The notes beneath the pieces were generated by a model. It made no database searches, was not told the origin of the DNA, and saw nothing but the letters and a program-made list of their open reading frames with translations. Position numbers and translations under genes: made by a program. 44,501 nucleotides of DNA from Pseudoalteromonas sp. OOF1S-7 (GTDB lineage: Bacteria; Pseudomonadota; Gammaproteobacteria; Enterobacterales; Alteromonadaceae), in NCBI RefSeq assembly GCF_022347765.1, contig NZ_JAKRFZ010000028.1:1-44501 (forward strand), given 5' to 3'. Below are positions 7,885-17,278 of this stretch, in pieces. Positions within the stretch are counted from its first letter, which is position 1. Each line of letters begins with the position of its first letter.

Positions 7885-8751
7885 TCAGCGCGCTTCGCGC
7901 TGGCGCATGACTCCTTCCTGAATGGTCGACGCCACCAGTTCACCCTGGCGGTTAAAGAACTGTCCTCTAACCAGGCCTCGACCATTGCTGGCACTGGGGC
8001 TGTCTACACTATAGAGCAGCCATTCATCCATACGGAATGGCCGGTGGAACCACATCGCATGATCTATCGTCGCCACCTGCATATTTCGCTGCATAAAGGA
8101 CACCCCATGAGGTTGTAACGCGGTCGGCAAAAATTCAAAATCCGATGCGTATGCCAGCAGGTAGTTATGAATACGGCGATCGTCGGGCATGGCACCATTG
8201 GCCTTAAACCAGACATGTCGGGTCGATTCCATCACCTCAGGCTGAAACGGATTGTGAAACTCCACCGGACGCATCTCAATCGGCATAGGCTGAGTAAACT
8301 TAGCGCGCAGTGGCTCGGGGATTAAATCCGCTTTGTCCTGATAAAACTCCAGCGATGAACGCAACGCTTCTGGACCGGGCACGTCGGGCATCTCAGACTG
8401 ATGTGACAAGCCAGGCTCATCGCCCTGGAAAGAAGCAGTCATATAGAAAATGGGTTTGCCGTACTGAATGGCGCTGACCCTGCGGGTGCTGAAACTGCGT
8501 CCGTCGCGGATATTTTCAACATCGTACACAATCGGCTTGCTGGCATCACCCGGACGCAAAAAATACGAGTGCAACGAGTGCACGTAGCGCCCTGCCGGTA
8601 ATGTGTATTTTGCAGCCGACAAGGCCTGCCCCATCACCTGGCCACCAAACACCTGCGGAAAGCCCAGATCCTGGCTCTGGCCCCGGTAAATCCCTTGTTC
8701 GATTTCTTCGAGCTGAAGTAGATCCAGCAACCCCTGTAATGCCTGACTCAT
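7885..8751 (-). CDS. tesB: Acyl-CoA thioesterase II
   Basis: 288 residues with a double hot-dog fold pattern (E. coli TesB 286). It hydrolyses medium- and long-chain acyl-CoA to free acid and CoA in the cytoplasm. The three catalytic residues known for TesB are present at equivalent positions: Asp204 (LAYASD), Thr228 (VATIDHAMWFHRPF) and Gln278 (STIQEGVMR). The stop codon is covered by a 7-bp GC-rich hairpin (7886-7902) that lacks a U tract but separates it from convergent plsB. Both neighbours act on acyl-CoA, though on opposite strands. Confidence 0.96.
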   Translation of the reverse strand: MSQALQGLLDLLQLEEIEQGIYRGQSQDLGFPQVFGGQVMGQALSAAKYTLPAGRYVHSLHSYFLRPGDASKPIVYDVENIRDGRSFSTRRVSAIQYGKPIFYMTASFQGDEPGLSHQSEMPDVPGPEALRSSLEFYQDKADLIPEPLRAKFTQPMPIEMRPVEFHNPFQPEVMESTRHVWFKANGAMPDDRRIHNYLLAYASDFEFLPTALQPHGVSFMQRNMQVATIDHAMWFHRPFRMDEWLLYSVDSPSASNGRGLVRGQFFNRQGELVASTIQEGVMRQREAR

Positions 8752-8922
8752 TGCACACCTCTTTCACTGCTTAGCTGATCCCATCATTATACACTATTAT
8801 GCAAGTAACAAGAGGCATCGCATGGTAAATCAGGTGGTTAAGCCAAGTGACGGACCAACACATAGCCCACATGGCAAGAGTACGATACACTGCTTACCGG
8901 CTTTCCAGACAAGGTAATAGAC

Positions 8923-9387
8923 ATGGCATACTGGTTATTTAAAACCGAACCCGACGCATTTTCGATAGACGATCTGCATCAGGCACCGGAGCAAAGCACA
9001 TTCTGGGAGGGGATCCGCAATTATCAGGCACGCAACTTTCTGCGCGACGGTGTACAGGTAGGCGATCAGGTTTTTATTTATCACTCAAGCTGTAAAGTCC
9101 CGGCTGTTGTGGGTATCGCCACAGTCACTAAGGGCGCCGAGGTCGATCCCCATCAGTTTGACCTCAGCAGTGATTATTATGATGCCAAGTCCAGCCGGGA
9201 CAACCCGCGCTGGGTCGGGGTAACAGTGCACTATCAGCAACATCTGGCACGCCCGGTGACACTTAAAGCAATCAAAGCGGATGCTGCCATCACCGAGCTG
9301 GCGCTGAAAAAAGCCGGCAGGCTTTCCGTCATGCCTGTCACCGAGGCGGAGTGGGCACACATTTGTCAGCTTGGCGGCACTGAGTAA
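8923..9387 (+). CDS. EVE domain-containing protein
   Basis: 154 residues forming a single EVE domain (PF01878, PUA-like fold): YWLFKTEPDAFSIDDL at the start, WEGIRNYQARNFLRD near residues 28-42, GDQVFIYHS near 48-56 and a terminal SVMPVTEAEWAHI helix. EVE proteins are thought to bind modified bases in DNA or RNA, and some sit beside tRNA-modification genes or in modification-dependent restriction systems. There is no restriction gene here, so this is the common housekeeping stand-alone type. The precise ligand is unknown. Confidence 0.9.
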   Translation: MAYWLFKTEPDAFSIDDLHQAPEQSTFWEGIRNYQARNFLRDGVQVGDQVFIYHSSCKVPAVVGIATVTKGAEVDPHQFDLSSDYYDAKSSRDNPRWVGVTVHYQQHLARPVTLKAIKADAAITELALKKAGRLSVMPVTEAEWAHICQLGGTE

Positions 9388-9404
9388 CAGCGCCGAACCA
9401 TCTG

Positions 9405-9602
9405 TCAGCGATGCTTTTTCTGCTTGCCCCCCTTCGGGATCATAGAAAAGTACAAAATCAATGCCAGCCAGGAAAACAGCAAGGTGCCAATCAGCCAGCC
9501 GTTTTTCTCATGGCCGCGGGTACGCTTGCTGCCTGCGACTAACCCTATCGGCAATAAATACAGGCATAACGCTCCCATCAATAGCAGCAGTTCATCTGTC
9601 AT
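9405..9602 (-). CDS. Small two-helix membrane protein coupled to the K+ channel
   Basis: 65 residues with two hydrophobic segments (about 4-22 and 36-53) joined by a polar GSKRTRGHEKNG loop, and a Lys-rich tail. The ATG overlaps the TGA of the upstream channel gene by 4 nt (ATGA), which argues for a real, co-translated gene even though I recognise no family with certainty. The layout resembles small PLDc_N or superinfection-immunity-like membrane proteins, but that is only a resemblance of shape. A role linked to the channel is inference from the coupling alone. Confidence 0.7.
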   Translation of the reverse strand: MTDELLLLMGALCLYLLPIGLVAGSKRTRGHEKNGWLIGTLLFSWLALILYFSMIPKGGKQKKHR

Positions 9603-10660
9603 ACTCGCTCCCAGTTTACCTCAGTATGAAGCACCCGCTGCGGCGCAATGTAATGCAGTACATCACCCCCTTGCAGTGCGTAATCCAGCGGTGGGTTTAA
9701 ATCCATATCTCGACCGCTAAGGTCATGCGCCACCCCCAGCAAAGTCGCATTATGATGCTCTTTAAAATATAAAAATAGCTGACCGAATGTCAGATTGCCC
9801 AGCGACAATGGCAACAGCAAGCTAAACTGGGTATCGCCATGCAGAGTCGATAACAGCTCTTCCTGGATACGACTTGAACCGGGGTCTTGCATCGAGCGCA
9901 CCAGGATCTCGGCAGACATAGCCGTCGAGCACTCCACATTACGACAATGCTGACGCAACAACTGCGCTTTAGTTTCATCGTTAAAATGGGCACTGATGTG
10001 CGCTGCGTCTTTCACCATGGGGCTGAGCTTTAACGCCGTAGTAAAGGTTTGATCATCATCCTGACCATCAACAATGATTTTATCCGCATGGGCCAGTCCG
10101 GTGCGCGCCAGCTGCTGATCATCGGTAAAACTCACCAGGCGGACAAAATCTACCTCTGTAAAACGCAGCAGCGGATGCTCCATTTCATCACACACCGCCA
10201 GCACGATGCGCCTTGCGATACGCTTGTTGTCAGCCAGAATATATTCGATCATGCGCTCTGTACGCGTTGAATGCCAGCCGAAGATAATGATGTGATCGCT
10301 CAGATGTGAATAGTCTTTATCGCCCTTCATTGCTCTTTTAACCCAAATTGTAATTAGTTGTCCCACTTTACCCAGCAAAATACCAAACAGTGCCAGCCCC
10401 AGGGGGATTTGAAATACAGCCACCACCCAACGCCCCAGCTCCGTCGTGGCACTAAAATCACCATATCCCACGGTTGATGTGGTCACCACGTAATAATAGA
10501 TATAGGTACTGACAGGCAGTAAGGCATGCTCCTGTGCCAGCCACAGCAGCGCCCAGGTCGCGCCCATATGCAGCAGTGTCGCCAGTCCAATCAAGGGCCA
10601 GCTGGCCTGATCAATGTGCGTTTGCAATACCAGCAGCAAACGCTTAAATAACAAAGGCAT
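9599..10660 (-). CDS. Potassium channel protein, two-TM pore with RCK/TrkA-N domain
   Basis: 353 residues. A hydrophobic segment at about 20-42, a pore loop with the selectivity filter TVGYGD at residues 63-68, and a second helix at about 77-105 form an Ion_trans_2 pore. The cytoplasmic part from about residue 120 looks like a TrkA-N/RCK Rossmann domain (HIIIFGWHSTRTERMIEYIL), with the usual glycine-rich loop altered to GWHST. Such channels form tetramers gated by a cytoplasmic ligand ring. The gene is followed by, and overlaps, a small membrane protein gene. The physiological ligand cannot be read from sequence. Confidence 0.92.
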   Translation of the reverse strand: MPLLFKRLLLVLQTHIDQASWPLIGLATLLHMGATWALLWLAQEHALLPVSTYIYYYVVTTSTVGYGDFSATTELGRWVVAVFQIPLGLALFGILLGKVGQLITIWVKRAMKGDKDYSHLSDHIIIFGWHSTRTERMIEYILADNKRIARRIVLAVCDEMEHPLLRFTEVDFVRLVSFTDDQQLARTGLAHADKIIVDGQDDDQTFTTALKLSPMVKDAAHISAHFNDETKAQLLRQHCRNVECSTAMSAEILVRSMQDPGSSRIQEELLSTLHGDTQFSLLLPLSLGNLTFGQLFLYFKEHHNATLLGVAHDLSGRDMDLNPPLDYALQGGDVLHYIAPQRVLHTEVNWERV

Positions 10661-10860
10661 CGTCCTTCCTTTAATGCAAGTCTCTGATTTACCATACTGA
10701 ATAATCAGGATTATGCAACTGAGATACCCCGCTGCACAACACTAACTTGTCAGCTTCATCCTGTTGTATCTGGTCGGGGGCAATTTGTATGCACAGAGAG
10801 TGTTAATTTATTATCTAATAAGTATATACTGAGAGAAGGTACGTATCTTAGGGTAGCTTT

Positions 10861-11805
10861 ATGGCTGGAGTATTAGCATCCGTTGATCAACGCACACAAT
10901 TGGTGGGTGAAAACCGCCTTGAGCTATTGCTGTTCCATCTGCACAGCCGACACCTGTTCGCGCTCAACGTGTTTAAAGTTAAAGAAGTCGTTAAGCTGCC
11001 TCACCTGAATAAGATGCCCAATGCCCATCCTAAGATAGCCGGTGTTACCACCATTCGGGGTGAATCCATTCCGGTGATCGATTTACGTCAGGCCATTTGC
11101 ATGCCGCATTGTGAATACGACAGCGACAGCAATCTGGTGATCACCGAATACAACCGCACCATTCAGGCTTTTCTGGTCGGCAAGGTCGACCAAATCGTCA
11201 ACACCACCTGGTCTGATATTATGCCGCCGCCGCGCTCTGTCGGTCGCAATCACTATTTAACCGCACTGACTAAGCTGAAACGAGGCGATCAGGAGCTGCT
11301 GGTTGAAATCATTGACGTCGAAAAAGTGCTGGCCGAGATCATCGAGTACAATGTGGTGATCCCTGAAAATATCCTGGATAAAAACATCATCAATGAGTTT
11401 CAGGGCCGCAAAATTTTGCATGTTGATGACTCTCCTACAGCCCGTCGTCAGGTGTCGGATACTTTGGCACAGCTGGGCATTGAAGTACTGCCCGCCACCG
11501 ATGGCCATGAGGCCTTAAAGCTGTTGCAACACTGGGCCGACGAAGGCATCAATGTTGAGCAGGAGCTGATGGCGGTGATCACCGATGCGGAGATGCCGGT
11601 CATGGATGGGTATCGCTTAACCTATGAGATCCGCAATGACAGTCGCCTGAAAAACCTTTATATTGTGCTCAACACCTCGCTCAGTGGCAGCTTCAACAAA
11701 GCCATGGTCGAGAAAGTCGGCTGTGATGTATTTTTGTCAAAGTTCCAGCCAGATCGCCTGGTTGAAGAAATGCAGCGCCGGCTGAAAGACGTACTCAACC
11801 GGTAA
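10861..11805 (+). CDS. cheV: Chemotaxis coupling protein CheV
   Basis: 314 residues: an N-terminal CheW-like domain (about 17-165, with GVTTIRGESIPVIDL near 60-75) joined to a response-regulator receiver domain (about 182-310). The receiver has the acidic pair in HVDDSP, the phospho-acceptor Asp242 in ITDAEMPVMDG and a conserved Lys near SKFQP. CheV couples receptors to the CheA kinase and adjusts the array by phosphorylation. There is no che cluster around it; a second CheW-type protein lies at 17279. A lone location is common for cheV. Confidence 0.95.
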   Translation: MAGVLASVDQRTQLVGENRLELLLFHLHSRHLFALNVFKVKEVVKLPHLNKMPNAHPKIAGVTTIRGESIPVIDLRQAICMPHCEYDSDSNLVITEYNRTIQAFLVGKVDQIVNTTWSDIMPPPRSVGRNHYLTALTKLKRGDQELLVEIIDVEKVLAEIIEYNVVIPENILDKNIINEFQGRKILHVDDSPTARRQVSDTLAQLGIEVLPATDGHEALKLLQHWADEGINVEQELMAVITDAEMPVMDGYRLTYEIRNDSRLKNLYIVLNTSLSGSFNKAMVEKVGCDVFLSKFQPDRLVEEMQRRLKDVLNR

Positions 11806-11823
11806 CTGTATATAAAAACAGGT
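11804..11823 (+). promoter_or_regulatory. LexA (SOS) box upstream of uvrD
   Basis: The sequence AACTGTATATAAAAACAGGT has the CTGT-N8-ACAG core (11806-11821) of the gammaproteobacterial LexA operator with an AT-rich centre. It starts at the cheV stop codon and lies about 130 nt before the uvrD start. E. coli uvrD is SOS-controlled through a very similar site, so control here is likely but not shown. Confidence 0.8.
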
Positions 11824-11952
11824 AAGTAATAATTTAAACTTTATATTTTTCATGTGGTTAATTTTAACTACGTGCAAAATACCCGCACCAAACTGGGCTT
11901 TGTGCCCTGCCCTAGGTATACTTTGCGCTGAATAAAGACGACGGGCGCAAAG

Positions 11953-14118
11953 ATGGACGTATCAGAATTACTTGATGGCTTAAACGACAAACAACGTGAA
12001 GCGGTGGCTGCACCGCTGCAAAACATGCTGGTATTGGCGGGTGCAGGCTCGGGCAAAACCCGGGTGCTGGTGCACCGCATTGCCTGGCTGATGCAGGTTG
12101 AGCATGCCTCGGCGTACAGTATTTTTGCCGTGACCTTTACCAACAAAGCCGCCAAAGAGATGCGTACCCGGGTCGAAGAAACCTTACAAAATCCGGTCGG
12201 TGGCATGTGGATAGGCACCTTCCATGGACTGGCCCATCGTATTTTACGCGCCCATCATCGCGAGGCCAATCTGCCAGAGTCGTTTCAGATTTTGGATTCC
12301 GACGATCAGCTTAGAATGATCAAACGTCTGCTGAAATCGATGAACATCGATGATAAAAAGTGGCCACCCAAGCAGCTCAGCTGGTATATCAGTGCACGCA
12401 AAGACGAAGGTCAGCGCCCCAAAGACATCACCGCCTATGACGTTAACGAACAGCTGATGTTACAGGTGTATACCGCCTATCAGGACGCCTGTGATCGCGC
12501 CGGACTGGTCGACTTTGCCGAAATTTTGCTACGCTGCTACGAAGTACTGCAACAAAACCCCACACTACTGCGTCATTACCAGCAGCGCTTTCGCCATATG
12601 CTGGTCGACGAATTTCAGGATACCAACAGCATTCAGTATTTGTGGCTAAAGCTGCTGGCGGGCAGCGACAGCAACATTATGATCGTAGGCGATGACGACC
12701 AGAGTATTTATGGCTGGCGCGGTGCGCGTATTGAAAACATCAAACGCTTTTTGACCGACTTTGACGCGCAAACCATTCGTCTGGAGCAGAACTATCGCTC
12801 TACCGGCACCATACTGAAAGCCTCCAATGCGCTGATCCAGAACAACGCTGAGCGCATGGGTAAGAGCCTCTGGACCGATGGCAATCAGGGCGAGCCTATC
12901 TCCGTCTATGCCGCGTTTAATGAGCTGGATGAAGCCCGCTTTATGGTCAGCAAAGTGAAATCCTGGCTGCAGGGCGGCAACGCACTGAGCGATTGCGCCG
13001 TGCTTTATCGCAGTAATGCCCAGTCGCGGGTGCTGGAAGAAGCGCTGTTACAGGAAGGTCTGAAGTACCGCATTTACGGTGGCATGCGCTTTTTCGAGCG
13101 TCAGGAGATCAAAGATGCCCTGTCCTATCTGCGTCTGATCAGCAATCGCAACGACGATGCGGCTTTTGAGCGGGTGATCAACACTCCTGCCCGCGGCATT
13201 GGCGACAAAACTCTGAGCCATATCCGCGACTGTGCCCGCGCTGAGTCGCTGCCCCTGTGGTATGCCGCCAAAGCGGTGCTGGAACAGGGCCACCTGGCCG
13301 GACGCGCCGCCACCGCTATTCGCCGCTTCATTGAGTTAGTTGAACAGCTCGACGACAAGCTGATGGAACTGGAGCTGGCCGAGCAAGCCAAAACCACCAT
13401 AGAACTGTCGGGTCTGCTGGCCATGTATCAGGCCGAAAAAGGCGAAAAAGGCCGTGCCCGGGTAGAAAACCTTGAGGAATTGATCAACGCCTGCGGTCAG
13501 TTTGAATTGCCGGTAGAAGAAGAGTTCACCTCACCACTACAAGGGTTTTTGGCGTATACCTCGCTGGAGTCTGGCGAAGGTCAGGCCGACGAGCACGAAG
13601 ATGCGGTACAGATGATGACGCTGCACTCGGCCAAAGGTCTGGAGTTCCCACTGGTCTTTATGGTGGGCGTAGAAGAAGGCATGTTCCCGTCACAACAAAG
13701 CCATGAAGAATCCGGTCGTCTCGAAGAAGAACGCCGCCTGTGTTACGTGGGCATGACCCGGGCCATGGAAAAGCTTTATATCAGTCATGCGGAAAGCCGC
13801 CGCCTTTATGGTCAGGAAAAATACCACAGCCCGTCGCGCTTTTTACGCGAGATCCCCGAAGATTGCCTGGAAGAAATTCGTATTAAGACGCAAGTGTCGC
13901 GCCCGGCCCCCAGTGGTCGTTTCAGCGGCTCGGTGAGCCATGCCGCGTTTGAAGACAGCGGCTTCAGCCTGGGCCAGCGCGTATTACATGCCAAATTTGG
14001 GGCCGGCACGGTACTCAATTACGAAGGCAGCGGCGCACAGTCACGTATTCAGGTGAATTTTGACGATGTCGGCAGCAAGTGGCTGGTCACTGCCTATGCC
14101 AGACTGCAAGCACTTTAA
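11953..14118 (+). CDS. uvrD: DNA helicase II
   Basis: 721 residues (E. coli UvrD 720). A superfamily 1A 3'-5' helicase that displaces the excised oligonucleotide in nucleotide excision repair and acts in methyl-directed mismatch repair. Visible motifs in order: Walker A GAGSGKT (Lys35), DEFQDTN from residue 219, GDDDQSIYGWRGA, LEQNYRS, LHSAKGLEF and GMTRA. The C-terminus carries the small Tudor-like domain (LGQRVLHAKFGAGTV...), which contacts RNA polymerase in E. coli. A LexA box sits upstream. Its end overlaps the start of tmcA. Confidence 0.97.
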   Translation: MDVSELLDGLNDKQREAVAAPLQNMLVLAGAGSGKTRVLVHRIAWLMQVEHASAYSIFAVTFTNKAAKEMRTRVEETLQNPVGGMWIGTFHGLAHRILRAHHREANLPESFQILDSDDQLRMIKRLLKSMNIDDKKWPPKQLSWYISARKDEGQRPKDITAYDVNEQLMLQVYTAYQDACDRAGLVDFAEILLRCYEVLQQNPTLLRHYQQRFRHMLVDEFQDTNSIQYLWLKLLAGSDSNIMIVGDDDQSIYGWRGARIENIKRFLTDFDAQTIRLEQNYRSTGTILKASNALIQNNAERMGKSLWTDGNQGEPISVYAAFNELDEARFMVSKVKSWLQGGNALSDCAVLYRSNAQSRVLEEALLQEGLKYRIYGGMRFFERQEIKDALSYLRLISNRNDDAAFERVINTPARGIGDKTLSHIRDCARAESLPLWYAAKAVLEQGHLAGRAATAIRRFIELVEQLDDKLMELELAEQAKTTIELSGLLAMYQAEKGEKGRARVENLEELINACGQFELPVEEEFTSPLQGFLAYTSLESGEGQADEHEDAVQMMTLHSAKGLEFPLVFMVGVEEGMFPSQQSHEESGRLEEERRLCYVGMTRAMEKLYISHAESRRLYGQEKYHSPSRFLREIPEDCLEEIRIKTQVSRPAPSGRFSGSVSHAAFEDSGFSLGQRVLHAKFGAGTVLNYEGSGAQSRIQVNFDDVGSKWLVTAYARLQAL

Positions 14119-16201
14119 GCTGGCGCGCCTGCTTACCCAGCTCAAGCAGGCCAGGCATCGTCAGCTGTTGCTGATCAGCGGCGAGCAGGACTGGACTTAC
14201 AAAGCAGTGCAGCGCCTGTTTCCCACCCTGGCTGATTCAGCATTGGTATTGAGTCAGCACACAGAGCTGCCAGGTGCCTGCTGGCCCGAACATCTGCATC
14301 AGGTGCTGGGCCAGGAGTATTCCAGCGTCGTTTACGACCTCTACAGTGGGTTGCTACCAAATAAGCTGGCTGCCGCCGCAGGCACAGTGCAAGCTGGCGG
14401 CCTGTTGATTTTACTTGCTCCGGACTTATCTCAATGGCATAGCTGGTGCGATCCGGCACTGGAACGTTGGCTGTCTTATAACGAAACCGCGCAATCCAGC
14501 CCCTACTTGCAGCGCTGGCAACACCTGCTAGGCAGCAACTCAGTGTGGCAGATCAGCCAGTCACAGGGCGATTTACTGCCACAACAGTATAACGCGCCGC
14601 ACGCGACACTCGACACCCGCGAGCAGCAAAACGCGCTCACCCAGCTGACGCAACACTTAGCGCAGCCTGCACCCGGACCGGTGTTACTCAGCGCCGACCG
14701 TGGTCGGGGCAAGTCTTCGTTACTGGGCAAACTGGCCGCAGGCCTGCCACAGGTTAGCTTTATCTTGTGCGCGCAGCAGCGCCGCGCGGTGCACAACAGT
14801 TTTGTTCATCTTGGCGCGGCACTGGATGAGTCGGTCACCGATAAGCTCAACCAGCTTGCGAACCTGCGCTTTATGCCACCCGATCAGCTACTTGCACAGC
14901 GCCCGGACTGTGATGTGTTACTGGTTGATGAGGCGGCAGCGATCCCCGTACCCATGCTGATGTCGCTACTGAATGCGTACCCTAAAGTGGTGTTTTCCAG
15001 CACCCTGATTGGCTATGAGGGCAATGGCCGGGGCTATACGCTGCGCTTTGCCAGGCAGCTTGAGCACACCCATCCGCAGCGCCTCAATTTATCTCTCAGT
15101 CAACCGATCCGCTACAGCGAGCAAGATCCGCTCGAAGCCCGGTTACGCCAGCTGTTTGCCCTGGATTGTGACTATCAAAAACCGCCAGCACCGTCGGCAC
15201 CACTGCTATTCGACTCGCTCACAGGCGCACAACTGGCAACGGATGAAGAGACCCTGTCTCAGGTTTTTGCCCTGCTGGTGCTGGCACATTATCAAACCTC
15301 GGTGAACGATCTGCGCCAGCTGCTCGACAGTCCGCACAATCGCTTATACCTTGTTCGTCAGCAAGGTTGTGTGGTGGCAGTGTGCCTGCTCAAGCTGGAA
15401 GGCGGTTTTGATGCGCAACTCAGCCAGGATATAGCCGCAACAACACGCCGCCCGGCTGGGCACTTAATGGCGCAGCAGCTTGCACAACTGACCGGCAACC
15501 CGGCGCTTGCTCAACGCATTGGTGCCCGGATTGTGCGGATTGCGGTGTCTCCACAGCAACAGGGACAGCGCATTGGCAGTCAGCTGTTATGCTTTGCCGA
15601 GCAACAACTCAGCGGCCAGGTAGACTACTTCGGCAGCAGTTTTGGCTGTAACGCACAGTTACTCAGGTTCTGGCAAAACCATCAGTACCGGCCCGTTAAA
15701 CTGGGATTTAAGCAGGACAAAGCCAGTGGTGAATTTGCAGTTTTGGTGATCAAGTCGGTGACTAACATAATTGCACTTGAGCCGCTGCAGCACTGGTTTA
15801 AACACCTGTGGTTTAATCAGCTCGGCGAGTTGTATCGCGACTTTTCCTGCACTTTGGTCATTGAATTGTGTAAAACCCTGCCGCACAACACACCCGACTC
15901 CTTGTTATTGCAACAACTGACTTACTTTGCCAGCGCCACGGCGGGGGAGCAACAGATAGCAGCCCTGCTCCATGAGTTGATCCGCCGCCATCCCTCGCTG
16001 CTGGACCGATTATCAGCCAGTTCCCAAGTCACAATGATTCGGCTATTATTACAACGTCACCCACCAAAAGTATTAGAAGATACTTTGAACCTGGCTACAA
16101 AAAAACAACGACAAGCCGCTTTGCGGTTAATAGTGACGGAAGTACATGCTGAAATTGATCTCAACCCTGAGTTGCTGCATAGCCCTGCTGGGCAGCCCTG
16201 A
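14096..16201 (+). CDS. tmcA: tRNA(Met) cytidine acetyltransferase
   Basis: About 701 residues. TmcA makes N4-acetylcytidine at the wobble base of elongator tRNA-Met, using acetyl-CoA and ATP. The N-terminal DUF1726-like part (QLLLISGEQDW), an RNA-helicase-like module with Walker A DRGRGKSS (Lys206) and DEAAAIP as Walker B, and a GNAT domain (RIVRIAVSPQQQGQRIGSQLL near 480-500) appear in the expected order, followed by a tRNA-binding tail. Starts at TTG 14060 or ATG 14066 are also open; I prefer ATG 14096, which gives an N-terminus like E. coli TmcA and overlaps uvrD by 23 nt. Confidence 0.93.
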   Translation: MPDCKHFKLARLLTQLKQARHRQLLLISGEQDWTYKAVQRLFPTLADSALVLSQHTELPGACWPEHLHQVLGQEYSSVVYDLYSGLLPNKLAAAAGTVQAGGLLILLAPDLSQWHSWCDPALERWLSYNETAQSSPYLQRWQHLLGSNSVWQISQSQGDLLPQQYNAPHATLDTREQQNALTQLTQHLAQPAPGPVLLSADRGRGKSSLLGKLAAGLPQVSFILCAQQRRAVHNSFVHLGAALDESVTDKLNQLANLRFMPPDQLLAQRPDCDVLLVDEAAAIPVPMLMSLLNAYPKVVFSSTLIGYEGNGRGYTLRFARQLEHTHPQRLNLSLSQPIRYSEQDPLEARLRQLFALDCDYQKPPAPSAPLLFDSLTGAQLATDEETLSQVFALLVLAHYQTSVNDLRQLLDSPHNRLYLVRQQGCVVAVCLLKLEGGFDAQLSQDIAATTRRPAGHLMAQQLAQLTGNPALAQRIGARIVRIAVSPQQQGQRIGSQLLCFAEQQLSGQVDYFGSSFGCNAQLLRFWQNHQYRPVKLGFKQDKASGEFAVLVIKSVTNIIALEPLQHWFKHLWFNQLGELYRDFSCTLVIELCKTLPHNTPDSLLLQQLTYFASATAGEQQIAALLHELIRRHPSLLDRLSASSQVTMIRLLLQRHPPKVLEDTLNLATKKQRQAALRLIVTEVHAEIDLNPELLHSPAGQP

Positions 16202-17237
16202 GCTCATCGCCGATGACGAGCTCAGGCTCGGCATGTCGGTTGCCCTGAGCGGTCCGGCCAAAGACATTGGTCAGCAGCTCAGACAAGGGGCACAGCTGTA
16301 CTTTGAGTATGCCAACGCCCAGCCCGATAAGTCCCACCAGGTGGTGTCACTGATGGTGCTGGATGATGGCTATGAACCCAGCCGCACCGTCGTCAACACC
16401 CGTTATCTGATTGAGCAGCACAAGGTAATGGCCCTATTTGGTAACATGGGCACGCCCACCGCACACGCGATACAGGCTATCCTGACTCATCACCAGCTGC
16501 CGTTTTTAGTGCCCTTTACGGGGGCTGATTTTCTGCGCCACAATACTGCTTATCCGGTGTTTAACTGGCGCGCCAGTTACCTCGATGAAGCCAGTGAACA
16601 GGTCCGTTATCTGGTTGATGAGCAGAAGCATAAAGCCATTGCCCTGTTAATCCAGGCCGACGAGTTTGGCCTGACCCTGGAGAAAAGCTTTCGCCAGGCA
16701 CTGACTGCGCGGGGTCTCTCCCCCAAAGTTACGGCTCGGTTTCGCCGCAACAGTGCCGATATCAACAAAGCCCTCAAAGAGATCATGCGTAGTGAGGTGA
16801 CGGCTGTGGCAATGATCGGCACATATCAGCCGCTCTCAGTATTTATCGACAAAGCCATGCACCGGGGGTTCAAAGGCACCTTTACCGGGGTGTCTTTCAC
16901 CTCGTCCAGTGCGCTATTTGCCAAGCTGACCAGCCAACCCACGCTGATGATAAGCGAGGTCGTGCCCAATCCTAACGAGTGCCAGGCACAGCTGTGTGAT
17001 TTATTTCGCACCCTGGCAGCCAAACACACACTGGCTGTCAGCCCGCAGATCTTTGAAGGCTTTCTTAACGCCGCCATTTTTGTCTCGGCGCTCGACTACT
17101 GCCGACAACCTGTTCAACGCACATGCCTGAGCGGCGCAATGCAACAGGTGCTACAAAAAGACCCGACGATCAGAGCGATTTTTGGGCTCACGGGCACGGA
17201 GAATAAACCCCGTGTGTATCGATCTTATTTTCAATAA
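16146..17237 (+). CDS. ABC-type (LivK-like) periplasmic substrate-binding protein
   Basis: 363 residues. A short signal peptide (hydrophobic core LISTLSCCIALLG, cleavage likely after residue 21-23) is followed by a type I periplasmic binding fold: RLGMSVALSGPAKDIGQQLRQGAQLYFEYANA matches the start of the Leu/Ile/Val-binding family, then FGNMGTPTAHA and PFTGADFLR. No permease or ATPase gene is adjacent, so it may act as a sensor component or with a distant transporter. The ATG lies inside tmcA (56-nt overlap), indicating co-transcription. The ligand is unknown. Confidence 0.85.
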   Translation: MLKLISTLSCCIALLGSPELIADDELRLGMSVALSGPAKDIGQQLRQGAQLYFEYANAQPDKSHQVVSLMVLDDGYEPSRTVVNTRYLIEQHKVMALFGNMGTPTAHAIQAILTHHQLPFLVPFTGADFLRHNTAYPVFNWRASYLDEASEQVRYLVDEQKHKAIALLIQADEFGLTLEKSFRQALTARGLSPKVTARFRRNSADINKALKEIMRSEVTAVAMIGTYQPLSVFIDKAMHRGFKGTFTGVSFTSSSALFAKLTSQPTLMISEVVPNPNECQAQLCDLFRTLAAKHTLAVSPQIFEGFLNAAIFVSALDYCRQPVQRTCLSGAMQQVLQKDPTIRAIFGLTGTENKPRVYRSYFQ

Positions 17238-17278
17238 TGTCTATGCTTAGGGCATAACGTTAACGTACAGAGGCAGAC

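Noticed and set aside
7886..7902. Terminator between plsB and tesB
   Set aside because: The 7-bp CAGCGCG/CGCGCTG stem overlaps the tesB stop codon and has no U tract on either strand, so I mention it only in the tesB entry.
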